64,000 bases of DNA from Mageeibacillus sp. UBA6976. GTDB taxonomy: Bacteria > Bacillota > Clostridia > Saccharofermentanales > Saccharofermentanaceae. The stretch is from contig DJYO01000031.1 of NCBI GenBank assembly GCA_002450155.1, forward strand, positions 20,980 to 84,979. The letters run 5' to 3'. The notes under the pieces were generated by a model. That model did no database searches and had not been told where the DNA came from. It saw only the letters and a program-made list of their open reading frames with translations. Both the position numbers and the translations under genes were made by a program. Of this stretch, positions 44,446 through 51,271 are shown in pieces (position 1 is the first letter of the stretch; every line of letters begins with the position of its first letter).

Positions 44446-44979
44446 ATGTTATTTAAGAGAAAAGAGATCAATCTAATACCTGATGACAAGGCAGAGCAGA
44501 TCGCCTCGAATCTCTATGCGTTTATAGACGGCAATCTTAAGAAGAAATGCGAGAAGAACGATACGGATTGGGAATTCGAAGAATTCACGGGCCTAAGACC
44601 TGCAAACCACTATAAGACAGAAGGTAGCTATGCTCTTAATATCACATCTGAATTTACCGAGGAGATGAGGAGCGAAGATCCCAAGTACCCTTATGACAAC
44701 GGCTATATGTATCATACAAAGGAACTCTGGGTGCTGGATCCTAATAAACCCTTGTCTGCAAGAGTGAAAACAAGTGTCCTTAATACTGTTAATTGTGAAT
44801 CAGTCCGCAAGGTCATGGAGATCCTTAAGACGAGATTCGAGCAGGAGGGCAAGCACTTTATATATGAGATCAAATATAGCAAGGCCAGGAAAAAAGATAT
44901 CCTGCGCTTCTATGCTTATATTCTCTTAGAAGATTACCTTAAGAGTCTTGACCCTGACTCTCTTCCATCAGATCTTTGA
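44446..44979 (+). CDS. Unrecognised 177-aa cytoplasmic protein
   Basis: The protein is charged, has no membrane segment or signal peptide, and I do not recognise its family. It starts MLFKRKEINLIPDDKAEQI and has a central aromatic stretch YPYDNGYMYHTKELW and a lysine-rich end. The start at 44446 is chosen because TATAAT ends 6 nt before it and there is no upstream ribosome site; earlier codons in the frame would precede the promoter. The last 41 nt overlap the convergent Rrf2 gene. It is divergent from the response regulator gene. Confidence 0.65.
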   Translation: MLFKRKEINLIPDDKAEQIASNLYAFIDGNLKKKCEKNDTDWEFEEFTGLRPANHYKTEGSYALNITSEFTEEMRSEDPKYPYDNGYMYHTKELWVLDPNKPLSARVKTSVLNTVNCESVRKVMEILKTRFEQEGKHFIYEIKYSKARKKDILRFYAYILLEDYLKSLDPDSLPSDL

Positions 44980-45361
44980 TGGTGACACTGTCAAGATAGT
45001 TGTTGATCAGGTCATTTAATCTGGTCCACATTGGAAGTGTGCGGCAGGTGTCTTCTCTGTCACAGGTTTCCGCATTGCATTCAAGACAGGATACAGGGGC
45101 GATGTCACCTTCGGTAACTCTTAATATCTCGCCAACGGTGTAGGATCCCGGATCTCTTGATAAACGGTAGCCGCCGCCTTTGCCGTGGATGCCTTCTACC
45201 ATATTGGCAGATACAAGGAGGGGGAGGATACGCTCTAAGTATTTAAGCGAGATCCCCTGACGCTCAGCTACTATCTTCATGGGAATATAATCGCCCTTGC
45301 TGTTCTCGGCAAGATCGATTATCACTCTTAATGCATAACGTCCTCTAGTAGATATCATCAT
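44939..45361 (-). CDS. Rrf2-family regulator (IscR/CymR type)
   Basis: The 140-residue protein starts MMISTRGRYALRVIIDLAEN, the Rrf2 winged-helix start, and has the recognition helix region ISLKYLERILPLL. Its cysteines in CLECNAETCDREDTC occupy the Fe-S ligand loop of IscR-type members. It lies downstream of nifS, separated by a terminator, with its own promoter. It is the most probable factor for the paired palindromes in front of nifS and metY, so it would sense Fe-S or cysteine status. I chose 45361 over longer starts; 45358 is equally possible. Confidence 0.9.
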   Translation of the reverse strand: MMISTRGRYALRVIIDLAENSKGDYIPMKIVAERQGISLKYLERILPLLVSANMVEGIHGKGGGYRLSRDPGSYTVGEILRVTEGDIAPVSCLECNAETCDREDTCRTLPMWTRLNDLINNYLDSVTIKDLMEESQGQDS

Positions 45362-45387
45362 AATAATTATCCCTGCTTTCTTCGATA

Positions 45388-45415
45388 ATCCTATCACAAT
45401 GAGTATTTTTTTCAA
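45388..45415 (-). promoter_or_regulatory. Probable promoter of the Rrf2 gene
   Basis: On the minus strand TTGAAA (45415-45410), 16-bp spacer and TAGGAT (45393-45388). It lies just downstream of the nifS terminator. Confidence 0.45.
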
Positions 45416-45452
45416 TGAAAACCCCGGCTGCCCGGAGATCGGGGCAGCGGGG
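45416..45452 (-). terminator. Intrinsic terminator after nifS
   Basis: GC-rich hairpin CCCCGCTGCCC...GGGCAGCCGGGG (45452-45422 on the minus strand) followed by TTTTC. It separates nifS from the Rrf2 gene. Confidence 0.8.
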
Positions 45453-45501
45453 TATCCATTGACCGCGGCAGATCACCGGATCAATGTGTGTGGCAGCAAA
45501 T

Positions 45502-46647
45502 CTAACCAAGTGTCATATTACGCAGGTAAGATACAGAATCTGTTACTGCGCTTATGACGTAGTCAATGTCATCTTCCGTTATGTCTTCTCCAAGAGTAAG
45601 TCTGAGAGAACCCGATGCAGCTTCCCGGGACCTGCCTATAGCAAGGAGCACATGACTCGGTTCAAGAGAGCCTGAAGTACAGGCGCTGCCGGCTGAAGCA
45701 AGTATTCCTTTGCTGTCCAGGAGCATTAATAGCGATTCGCCCCTGATGCCCTCAAAACTGAAATTAGCATTAGAAGGCAGACGCAAAAAACGGTCCCCGT
45801 TAAGCATGCTTGCTGGTATCTTATCAAGACCTGCTATAAGCCTGTCTCTAAGAGCTGTAAGGTATAAAGCTTCGGCATCTATCCCGGAGACTGATATCTC
45901 TAATGCTCTTGCCATTCCGCAAATACCTGCTACATTCTCAGTGCCGGCTCTCTTGCCCCGCTCCTGAGATCCGCCTGTTATTACAGGCTCAAGCGGGATA
46001 TCCCGTCTTGCATAAAGAATGCCTGTACCCTTAGGGCCGCGGAACTTGTGAGCTGAGAGGGAGAGCATATCGATCTTTTCTTTCTTAACATCTATATTGA
46101 GGTGCCCTGCGGCCTGGACCGCATCGGTATGGAAAATAACATCCCTGCCTTCAAGAGCTGCGCCTATCTCAGATATAGGCTCTATGGTTCCGATCTCGTT
46201 ATTGGCATACATTATGGTTACAAGGCATGTATCTTCTCTTAATGCTTCAAGTACTTGGCCCGGAGTTATAAGCCCCGTATTGTGAACATCGAGGTAAGTT
46301 ACCTCGAAACCTTCCTTTTTGAGCCTGGCAAGAGTATTAAGTACGCAGTGGTGCTCGAAGGCTGTGGTGATAATGTGCTTTTTGCCCTTAAGCGCTCCAT
46401 ATCTTGCAGCGCTTAAGATCGCCTGGTTGCAGGATTCAGATCCTCCGGATGTAAAAGTGATCTCCTTAGCTTCCGCTCCGATGCAAAAAGCTATACGGCT
46501 CCTTGCGTCCTCCAGAGCTCTCTTTGCCTCCTGGCCAAAGGAATAGGGACTGGAAGGATTGCCGTATATCTTATCCATAAACGGGAGCATTGCCTCTATG
46601 GCCTCTTTGCTCATCCGGGTGGTTGCAGCATTGTCTGCGTAGATCAT
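45502..46647 (-). CDS. nifS: Cysteine desulfurase (NifS/IscS family)
   Basis: The 381-residue PLP enzyme starts MIYADNAATTRMSKEAIEAM and has TAFEHHCVL, LSAHKFRGPKGTGILY with the PLP lysine, and SAGSACTSGSLEPSHVLLA with the catalytic cysteine. It moves sulfur from cysteine to Fe-S assembly or thiolation. The ATG at 46647 has GGAGGG 3 nt further up; the longer open frame is promoter DNA. A consensus promoter with an Rrf2-like palindrome at +1 controls it. It is divergent from metY-cysK. Confidence 0.95.
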   Translation of the reverse strand: MIYADNAATTRMSKEAIEAMLPFMDKIYGNPSSPYSFGQEAKRALEDARSRIAFCIGAEAKEITFTSGGSESCNQAILSAARYGALKGKKHIITTAFEHHCVLNTLARLKKEGFEVTYLDVHNTGLITPGQVLEALREDTCLVTIMYANNEIGTIEPISEIGAALEGRDVIFHTDAVQAAGHLNIDVKKEKIDMLSLSAHKFRGPKGTGILYARRDIPLEPVITGGSQERGKRAGTENVAGICGMARALEISVSGIDAEALYLTALRDRLIAGLDKIPASMLNGDRFLRLPSNANFSFEGIRGESLLMLLDSKGILASAGSACTSGSLEPSHVLLAIGRSREAASGSLRLTLGEDITEDDIDYVISAVTDSVSYLRNMTLG

Positions 46648-46667
46648 GAACCCTCCTGGGATCGTAT

Positions 46668-46692
46668 TACCTACCAATTTAGTAGGCAAAAA
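46668..46692. promoter_or_regulatory. Rrf2-type operator of nifS
   Basis: TACCTACC-AATTT-AGTAGGCA followed by an A-run. It lies immediately downstream of the nifS -10, over the expected start site, and closely matches the second copy at 46789-46813. Confidence 0.75.
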
Positions 46693-46693
46693 T

Positions 46694-46722
46694 ATTATCT
46701 GTATTTTGAGGCACGATGTCAA
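46694..46722 (-). promoter_or_regulatory. nifS promoter
   Basis: Minus strand TTGACA (46722-46717), 17-bp spacer and GATAAT (46699-46694). Confidence 0.8.
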
Positions 46723-46760
46723 GTGAACACTAATCTGCAAAATTTTTTTGCGCAAAGCTA

Positions 46761-46789
46761 TTGACACATATCCCCGGGAAGTGTAATAT
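46761..46789 (+). promoter_or_regulatory. Promoter of the leader peptide-metY-cysK operon
   Basis: TTGACA (46761-46766), 17-bp spacer and TAATAT (46784-46789). The transcript would begin near 46796, inside the operator, giving a leader of about 46 nt before the peptide ATG. Confidence 0.8.
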
Positions 46790-46813
46790 ACCCACCAAGC
46801 AGGTAGGCAAAAG
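46789..46813. promoter_or_regulatory. Rrf2-type operator of the cys operon
   Basis: TACCCACC-AAGCA-GGTAGGCA followed by AAA. It starts at the -10 and covers the +1 region, as at nifS. The two sites share TACCYACCAA and GTAGGCAAAA. Confidence 0.75.
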
Positions 46814-46841
46814 CGACGATCTGTTGAAAGGAGGAGCAAAA

Positions 46842-46961
46842 ATGTTTAATGGTAATAACACATCCATGAACTACAAGGCAATGTATAGCATGTGCTGCAT
46901 GTGTAATGGAGAATGCTTCTCTTGTTTCATTGCTGACCGGAATATGCGAATGTGTAACTGA
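46842..46961 (+). CDS. Cysteine-rich 39-aa leader peptide of the cys operon
   Basis: GAAAGGAGG lies 8 nt before the ATG and the frame runs 39 codons to TGA. Six residues are cysteine: Cys18, Cys19, Cys21, Cys25, Cys28 and Cys38, in the core MCCMCNGECFSC. A terminator follows at 47004-47028. The RNA segment for Cys25-Cys28 can pair with the terminator's 5' arm. The peptide therefore looks like a regulatory leader whose translation senses Cys-tRNA supply. A small metal-binding protein is an alternative, since cysteines are clustered, but the placement of pairing segments argues for attenuation. Confidence 0.8.
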   Translation: MFNGNNTSMNYKAMYSMCCMCNGECFSCFIADRNMRMCN

Positions 46962-47028
46962 TACACACCAGAGTCCAAAATAATTAATAAGGCAATTTTC
47001 AAGAGAGGCACCGGATGCCTCTTTTTTT
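46914..47028 (+). promoter_or_regulatory. Cysteine attenuator: antiterminator and terminator
   Basis: The terminator is AGAGGCA (47004-47010), loop CCGGA, TGCCTCT (47016-47022), then a T-run to 47028. Segment TGCTTCTCTTG (46914-46924), inside the leader peptide, is complementary over 11 bp with one G-U pair to CAAGAGAGGCA (47000-47010), which contains the whole 5' arm. The two structures are exclusive. A ribosome stalled at Cys18-Cys19-Cys21 (46893-46904) would leave 46914-46924 free. A further small hairpin TGTGTA/TACACA (46951-46967) spans the stop codon. Predicted effect: metY-cysK are read through when charged Cys-tRNA is scarce. Confidence 0.78.
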
Positions 47029-47091
47029 ATCACCTGTTTGAACGTCGCAAATCAAAAACAAAACTTACTAACTAAAAAGGAGAATAAAACC

Positions 47092-48384
47092 ATGAGTAAC
47101 CATACATTTAAGTTCGAGACAATTCAGATCCATAAGGGACAGGAGCAGGCAGATCCTGCTACAGATTCAAGAGCAGTACCTATATACCAGACAACATCTT
47201 ATGTCTTCCACTCAGCTCAGCATGCAGCTGACAGATTCAACTTAAGAGATGCCGGTAATATCTACGGACGTCTTACAAATTCAACACAGGGCGTGCTCGA
47301 AGAAAGGATTGCAGCATTGGAAGGCGGCGTTGCAGCCCTCGCAGTATCTGCAGGCGCAGCAGCAGTTACATATTCCATCCTGGCAATTGCAGGAGCAGGG
47401 GATAACATCGTTGCTCAGAATTCCATTTACGGCGGATCTTATAACCTGTTAGACCACACACTCCCCACATACGGCATAAGCACAACATTCGTAGATATCC
47501 ATAACCACGAGGAGGTTGCGGCAGCTGTAAACGATAAGACAAAGGCAATCTTTATCGAGACTCTGGGCAATCCTAATTCAGACATCCCGGATATTGAGAA
47601 GCTCGCTGAGATAGCACATTCCCATAAGATCCCCCTCATTATCGACAATACATTCGGTACTCCCTATCTTATAAGACCTATCGAGTATGGTGCAGATATC
47701 GTAGTTCATTCGGCAACAAAGTTCATTGGAGGTCACGGTACCACATTAGGCGGCCTTATCGTTGACAGCGGTAAGTTCGATTGGGTATCCTCAGGCAAGT
47801 TCCCTCAGTTTACGCAGCCTAACCCCAGCTACCACGGTGTATCCTTTGTTCAGGCAGCAGGTCCAGCAGCTTATGTTACATATATAAGAGCGATCCTCTT
47901 ACGTGATACAGGTGCTGCTATCTCACCCTTCAATGCATGGGCGCTGATCCAGGGCCTTGAGACACTCTCATTAAGACTTGAAAGACATGCTGAGAACACA
48001 AAGAAGGTAATAGACTTCCTTAAGGATCACCCTCAGGTTGCAAAACTCAACCATCCTTCACTTCCTGATCACCCCCAGCACGATCTGTATGAGAAGTATT
48101 TCCCCAATGGCGGAGCTTCGATCTTTACATTCGATATTAAGGGCGGCAAGGAAGAGGCATATAAGTTCATAGACGGACTTACGATCTTCTCTCTCCTCGC
48201 AAACGTTGCAGATGTTAAGAGTCTCGTTATCCATCCTTACGATACGACACATGCAGAAGAGACCCCGGAGCAGCTCGCAGCAGCAGGCATCACACAGAGC
48301 ACGATAAGGCTTTCGATCGGAACCGAGCATATCGATGACATTATATGGGATCTTGAGCAGGGATTTGAAGCTGCTAGGAGCTGA
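47092..48384 (+). CDS. metY: O-acetylhomoserine sulfhydrylase
   Basis: A 430-residue PLP enzyme of the Cys/Met metabolism family. Motifs are YQTTSYVFHSAQHAADRF, RLTNSTQGVLEERIAALEGG and VVHSATKFIGGHGTTLGG with the PLP lysine. The length of about 430 marks the MetY type, which makes homocysteine from O-acetylhomoserine and sulfide. The ATG at 47092 has AAGGAG upstream; the frame's earlier codons overlap the attenuator. It is the first structural gene after the leader and precedes cysK by 48 nt. Confidence 0.94.
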   Translation: MSNHTFKFETIQIHKGQEQADPATDSRAVPIYQTTSYVFHSAQHAADRFNLRDAGNIYGRLTNSTQGVLEERIAALEGGVAALAVSAGAAAVTYSILAIAGAGDNIVAQNSIYGGSYNLLDHTLPTYGISTTFVDIHNHEEVAAAVNDKTKAIFIETLGNPNSDIPDIEKLAEIAHSHKIPLIIDNTFGTPYLIRPIEYGADIVVHSATKFIGGHGTTLGGLIVDSGKFDWVSSGKFPQFTQPNPSYHGVSFVQAAGPAAYVTYIRAILLRDTGAAISPFNAWALIQGLETLSLRLERHAENTKKVIDFLKDHPQVAKLNHPSLPDHPQHDLYEKYFPNGGASIFTFDIKGGKEEAYKFIDGLTIFSLLANVADVKSLVIHPYDTTHAEETPEQLAAAGITQSTIRLSIGTEHIDDIIWDLEQGFEAARS

Positions 48385-48432
48385 TAAAAACAGGTATAAT
48401 CTTTAAGGTATATATTTCAGGAGGAATTTACT

Positions 48433-49362
48433 ATGGCAGACATTAAAGAGAATGTATTTGAACTTATCGGAAACACACCGTTGCTCCGAGCATCAAAGTA
48501 CAGCAATGAAGCAGGCATCAAGGGCAAAGCTCTTCTTGCCAAGCTTGAGTACCTGAATCCGGCAGGATCGGTCAAGGACAGGATCGCATTTGCGATGATC
48601 AAGGATGCAGAGGATAAGGGAATCCTTAAGCCCGGAGCAACCATCATCGAGCCTACGAGCGGTAATACCGGCATCGGCCTTGCAGCAGTAGCCGCAGCAA
48701 GAGGCTATAAGGCGATCTTTACACTCCCTGAGACCATGAGTGTCGAGAGGAGAAAGCTTCTTGCAGCATATGGTGCAAAGCTTGAGCTGACAGAAGGCTC
48801 CAAGGGCATGAAGGGTGCCATTGCAAAGGCAGAAGAGCTTAACGCTTCTATTGAAGGATCAGTTATCCTCGGACAGTTCGTTAACCCCGCAAACCCTGAG
48901 ATCCATTACAGGACAACCGGTCCTGAGATCTGGGAGCAGACTGACGGTAAGGTAGACATTCTCGTTGCAGGTGTAGGTACAGGCGGAACAGTTTCAGGAA
49001 CAGGTAAATTCCTGAAGGAGAAGAATCCTGATATCAAGGTAGTTGCAGTCGAGCCTGCCACGTCTCCCGTCCTCTCCAAGGGAACAGCAGGATCTCACAA
49101 GATCCAGGGCATCGGTGCAGGATTTGTACCTGATACATTAGATACATCAGTCTACGACGAAGTCATCGCCATCGAGAATGAAGACGCGTTTGCAGAAGGT
49201 AAGAGATTTGCAGTATCCGAGGGTATCCTCGTAGGTATCTCATCCGGAGCAGCTCTCAAGGCTGGTCAGATCCTTGCAGACAAGTATCCGGATAAGAACA
49301 TAGTCGTAATCCTCCCTGACTCCGGTGACAGATATCTTTCTACAGCTTTGTTCGGCGAGTAA
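48433..49362 (+). CDS. cysK: Cysteine synthase A (O-acetylserine sulfhydrylase)
   Basis: The 309-residue PLP enzyme has LEYLNPAGSVKDRIAFAMI with the PLP lysine, PTSGNTGIGLA and GVGTGGTVSGTGKFLKE for phosphate binding, and GISSGAA near the end. It forms cysteine from O-acetylserine and sulfide. CAGGAGG precedes the ATG and a strong terminator follows. No cysE is nearby. Confidence 0.96.
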   Translation: MADIKENVFELIGNTPLLRASKYSNEAGIKGKALLAKLEYLNPAGSVKDRIAFAMIKDAEDKGILKPGATIIEPTSGNTGIGLAAVAAARGYKAIFTLPETMSVERRKLLAAYGAKLELTEGSKGMKGAIAKAEELNASIEGSVILGQFVNPANPEIHYRTTGPEIWEQTDGKVDILVAGVGTGGTVSGTGKFLKEKNPDIKVVAVEPATSPVLSKGTAGSHKIQGIGAGFVPDTLDTSVYDEVIAIENEDAFAEGKRFAVSEGILVGISSGAALKAGQILADKYPDKNIVVILPDSGDRYLSTALFGE

Positions 49363-49405
49363 ACCAAAAATACAGATAGTCACCTTACTTGTCCGTGCAA
49401 ATAGA

Positions 49406-49439
49406 ATGAGGCTCCGATATAATCGAAGCCTCATTTTTA
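49406..49439 (+). terminator. Terminator of the metY-cysK operon
   Basis: ATGAGGCT...AGCCTCAT hairpin with an inner CGA/TCG pairing, followed by TTTTTAT. Confidence 0.85.
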
Positions 49440-49567
49440 TTGTTTCTACACGTTCTCCTTGGGATTAGCATAGAATTATGTGGCATTGAAAAATAGCGTA
49501 CAAGAATAAAGAAGTAATCATCGTTGCGGTAACCAAAAAGAAGTCTTTCGTTTGGCGATTTTTGTGA

Positions 49568-49614
49568 TATACTACGCTAAAAGTAAAGAAAATGTCGCGA
49601 TTTAGCGTAGTATA
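49568..49614. repeat. Upstream palindrome of the ATPase unit (14-bp arms, 19-bp spacer)
   Basis: Arms TATACTACGCTAAA (49568-49581) and TTTAGCGTAGTATA (49601-49614) are perfect inverted repeats, with spacer 49582-49600. The left arm includes an extended -10 (TGATATACT at 49565-49573). The right arm ends 8 nt before the ATPase ATG. The core ACGCTAAA-N19-TTTAGCGT is repeated after the gene. Confidence 0.85.
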
Positions 49615-49622
49615 GGTGTTGT

Positions 49623-51047
49623 ATGCTGATAGCAAGAGAGAAAGAAAGCGCATTATTACAGGATGCTTTAAGGGCTGATGATTCACAGTTTATTGCTGTA
49701 TATGGTCGCCGTCGTGTCGGGAAGACCTATCTGATCCGTCAAACCTTTGGTGATAAGTTTATCTTTGAACATGCGGGGTTGGCTGATGGGGGCATGAAAG
49801 ATCAACTTCAAGCTTTTACTGCTTCTCTACGCAGATTTGGGTTGGATGTGGATGATATTCCGACAAATTGGATAGATGCATTTGAATTGCTGAAAGATCT
49901 TATAATTCGATCAAGAGCTAAAAAGAAGATTGTTTTTATCGATGAACTTTCCTGGATGGATACACAGAAGAGCGGTTTTCTTGTGGCACTTGAGAATTTC
50001 TGGAATGGCTGGGCGAGTGCACGGAATGATGTAGTTTTGATCGTTTGTGCATCAGCAACATCTTGGATGCTTGACAAGATAATCCATAATAAGGGCGGAT
50101 TGTATAACAGACTTACAAGCCAGATTCATCTGAAGCCATTCAAGTTGTGCGATTGTGAAGAGTACCTTGTATCTAAAGGAATAAAAATTAGTAGATACGA
50201 TATTCTTGAAATGTATATGGCGATAGGTGGAGTCCCTTTCTATTGGACCTTTGTAAAGAAGGGGCTTAGTGTGGCTCAGAATATCGATGCTATGTTTTTT
50301 GCTGAAGATGCGCCCATGAAGGATGAGTTTGAGTTTTTGTTTTCATCCCTGTTCAAGAAACCGCAGAATTATATAGCTGTCGTAACAGCACTAGGAAAGA
50401 AGAAGCTGGGACTTACTCGTAATGAACTCGCGGAAGCGGCTGGTATTCCCAATTCCGGGTATCTTACTAAGATTATGGATGAGTTGATAAGTTGCGGATT
50501 TATAAGGAAATACACAGAATTTGGGAAAAAGACTAAGGATTCAATTTATCAGTTGACAGATCACTATACGCTTTTCTACTTTAAGTTTCTTAAGAAGAAA
50601 CCAAGTGATGAGCATTTCTGGACAATTAATACGGATTCATCGATTCGAAACACATGGTGCGGTCTTGCATTTGAGCGTGTTTGCTTGGACCATGTAGCGC
50701 AGATCAAGGTCAAGCTTGGAATAACCGGTGTATTGACTGAAGTTCATGCTTGGGCAAGTAGACCTGATACAAAAAAGAACGTTAAGGGGGCACAGATCGA
50801 TCTGGTAATAGCAAGGAAAGACAGAGTATTAAATCTATGTGAAATGAAGTATTCCATTAACAAATACACTATTACCAAAAAAGACGATGAATCCTTGCGT
50901 AATAAGATCATTGCGATAAAGAATGCATCAAAGACGAATTATTCCATACATCCGGTTTTGGTAACAACATATGGATTATCAGATGGTATATATTCAGGTA
51001 TCATTCAGTCGGTGATAACGGCAGAGGATTTGTTTGCCAGATTATAA
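49623..51047 (+). CDS. ATPase_2/DUF234 ATPase with nuclease-like C-terminus
   Basis: The 474-residue protein has Walker A YGRRRVGKTYLI (about 26-37), Walker B IVFIDELSWM, a sensor SATSWM, then a winged helix (LTRNELAEAAGIPNSGYL, about 262-279). A C-terminal DUF234-like domain contains GAQIDLVIARKD and NLCEMKYS, an intact D...ExK pattern. These proteins are numerous and scattered in bacteria and archaea with unknown role. Codon use is more AT-rich than the neighbours. The gene stands alone between a terminator and a convergent gene and is bracketed by matched palindromes. Confidence 0.88.
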   Translation: MLIAREKESALLQDALRADDSQFIAVYGRRRVGKTYLIRQTFGDKFIFEHAGLADGGMKDQLQAFTASLRRFGLDVDDIPTNWIDAFELLKDLIIRSRAKKKIVFIDELSWMDTQKSGFLVALENFWNGWASARNDVVLIVCASATSWMLDKIIHNKGGLYNRLTSQIHLKPFKLCDCEEYLVSKGIKISRYDILEMYMAIGGVPFYWTFVKKGLSVAQNIDAMFFAEDAPMKDEFEFLFSSLFKKPQNYIAVVTALGKKKLGLTRNELAEAAGIPNSGYLTKIMDELISCGFIRKYTEFGKKTKDSIYQLTDHYTLFYFKFLKKKPSDEHFWTINTDSSIRNTWCGLAFERVCLDHVAQIKVKLGITGVLTEVHAWASRPDTKKNVKGAQIDLVIARKDRVLNLCEMKYSINKYTITKKDDESLRNKIIAIKNASKTNYSIHPVLVTTYGLSDGIYSGIIQSVITAEDLFARL

Positions 51048-51048
51048 A

Positions 51049-51083
51049 ACGCTAAAAGAGGATAAAAATGTGTGATTTAGCGT
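51049..51083. repeat. Downstream palindrome of the ATPase unit (8-bp arms, 19-bp spacer)
   Basis: ACGCTAAA (51049-51056), 19-bp spacer and TTTAGCGT (51076-51083), starting 2 nt after the ATPase stop. Spacer length and core arms equal those of the upstream site, and about half the spacer bases also match. Confidence 0.8.
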
Positions 51084-51214
51084 CAGAAACATTGCTTGTA
51101 TATTTTGATTTCTAAACCTAATCTAAGAAGGCATTTGTAAGGCACCTTCCATAAAGCGTGCAATGTAAAATCAAGAGGATCAAGCCACTAAAAAGCCACT
51201 AAATTTTTATTGGA

Positions 51215-51246
51215 GAAAAAAAGAACTGCCTTCAAAGACAGTTCTT
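51215..51246 (-). terminator. Terminator of the L,D-transpeptidase gene
   Basis: Arms AAGAACTG (51221-51228) and CAGTTCTT (51239-51246); on the minus strand TTTTTTT follows. The remaining interval 51084-51214 shows only two copies of GCCACTAAA and nothing I can assign. Confidence 0.85.
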
Positions 51247-51271
51247 TTGGGGTTAACTCATTGGTTCTTTA

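Noticed and set aside
46648..46839. N-terminal extension of the cysteine desulfurase
   Set aside because: The stretch contains the promoter and operator; the ATG at 46647 has GGAGGG and gives the usual start.
46842..46961. SCIFF or other RiPP precursor
   Set aside because: Six cysteines in about 40 residues recall SCIFF, but its conserved sequence and an adjacent maturase are missing. The terminator/antiterminator pairing explains the ORF better.
46758..47033. 91-codon minus-strand ORF opposite the leader peptide
   Set aside because: It has no ribosome site, covers the promoter, the leader and the terminator on the other strand, and matches no family pattern.
46962..47091. T-box or SAM riboswitch in front of metY
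   Set aside because: No T-box sequence or SAM-riboswitch core was recognised; the space is filled by the leader peptide end and one terminator.
51183..51202. Two copies of GCCACTAAA as an attachment site
   Set aside because: The repeats are short and low in complexity, and no integrase or partner copy was found elsewhere in the window.
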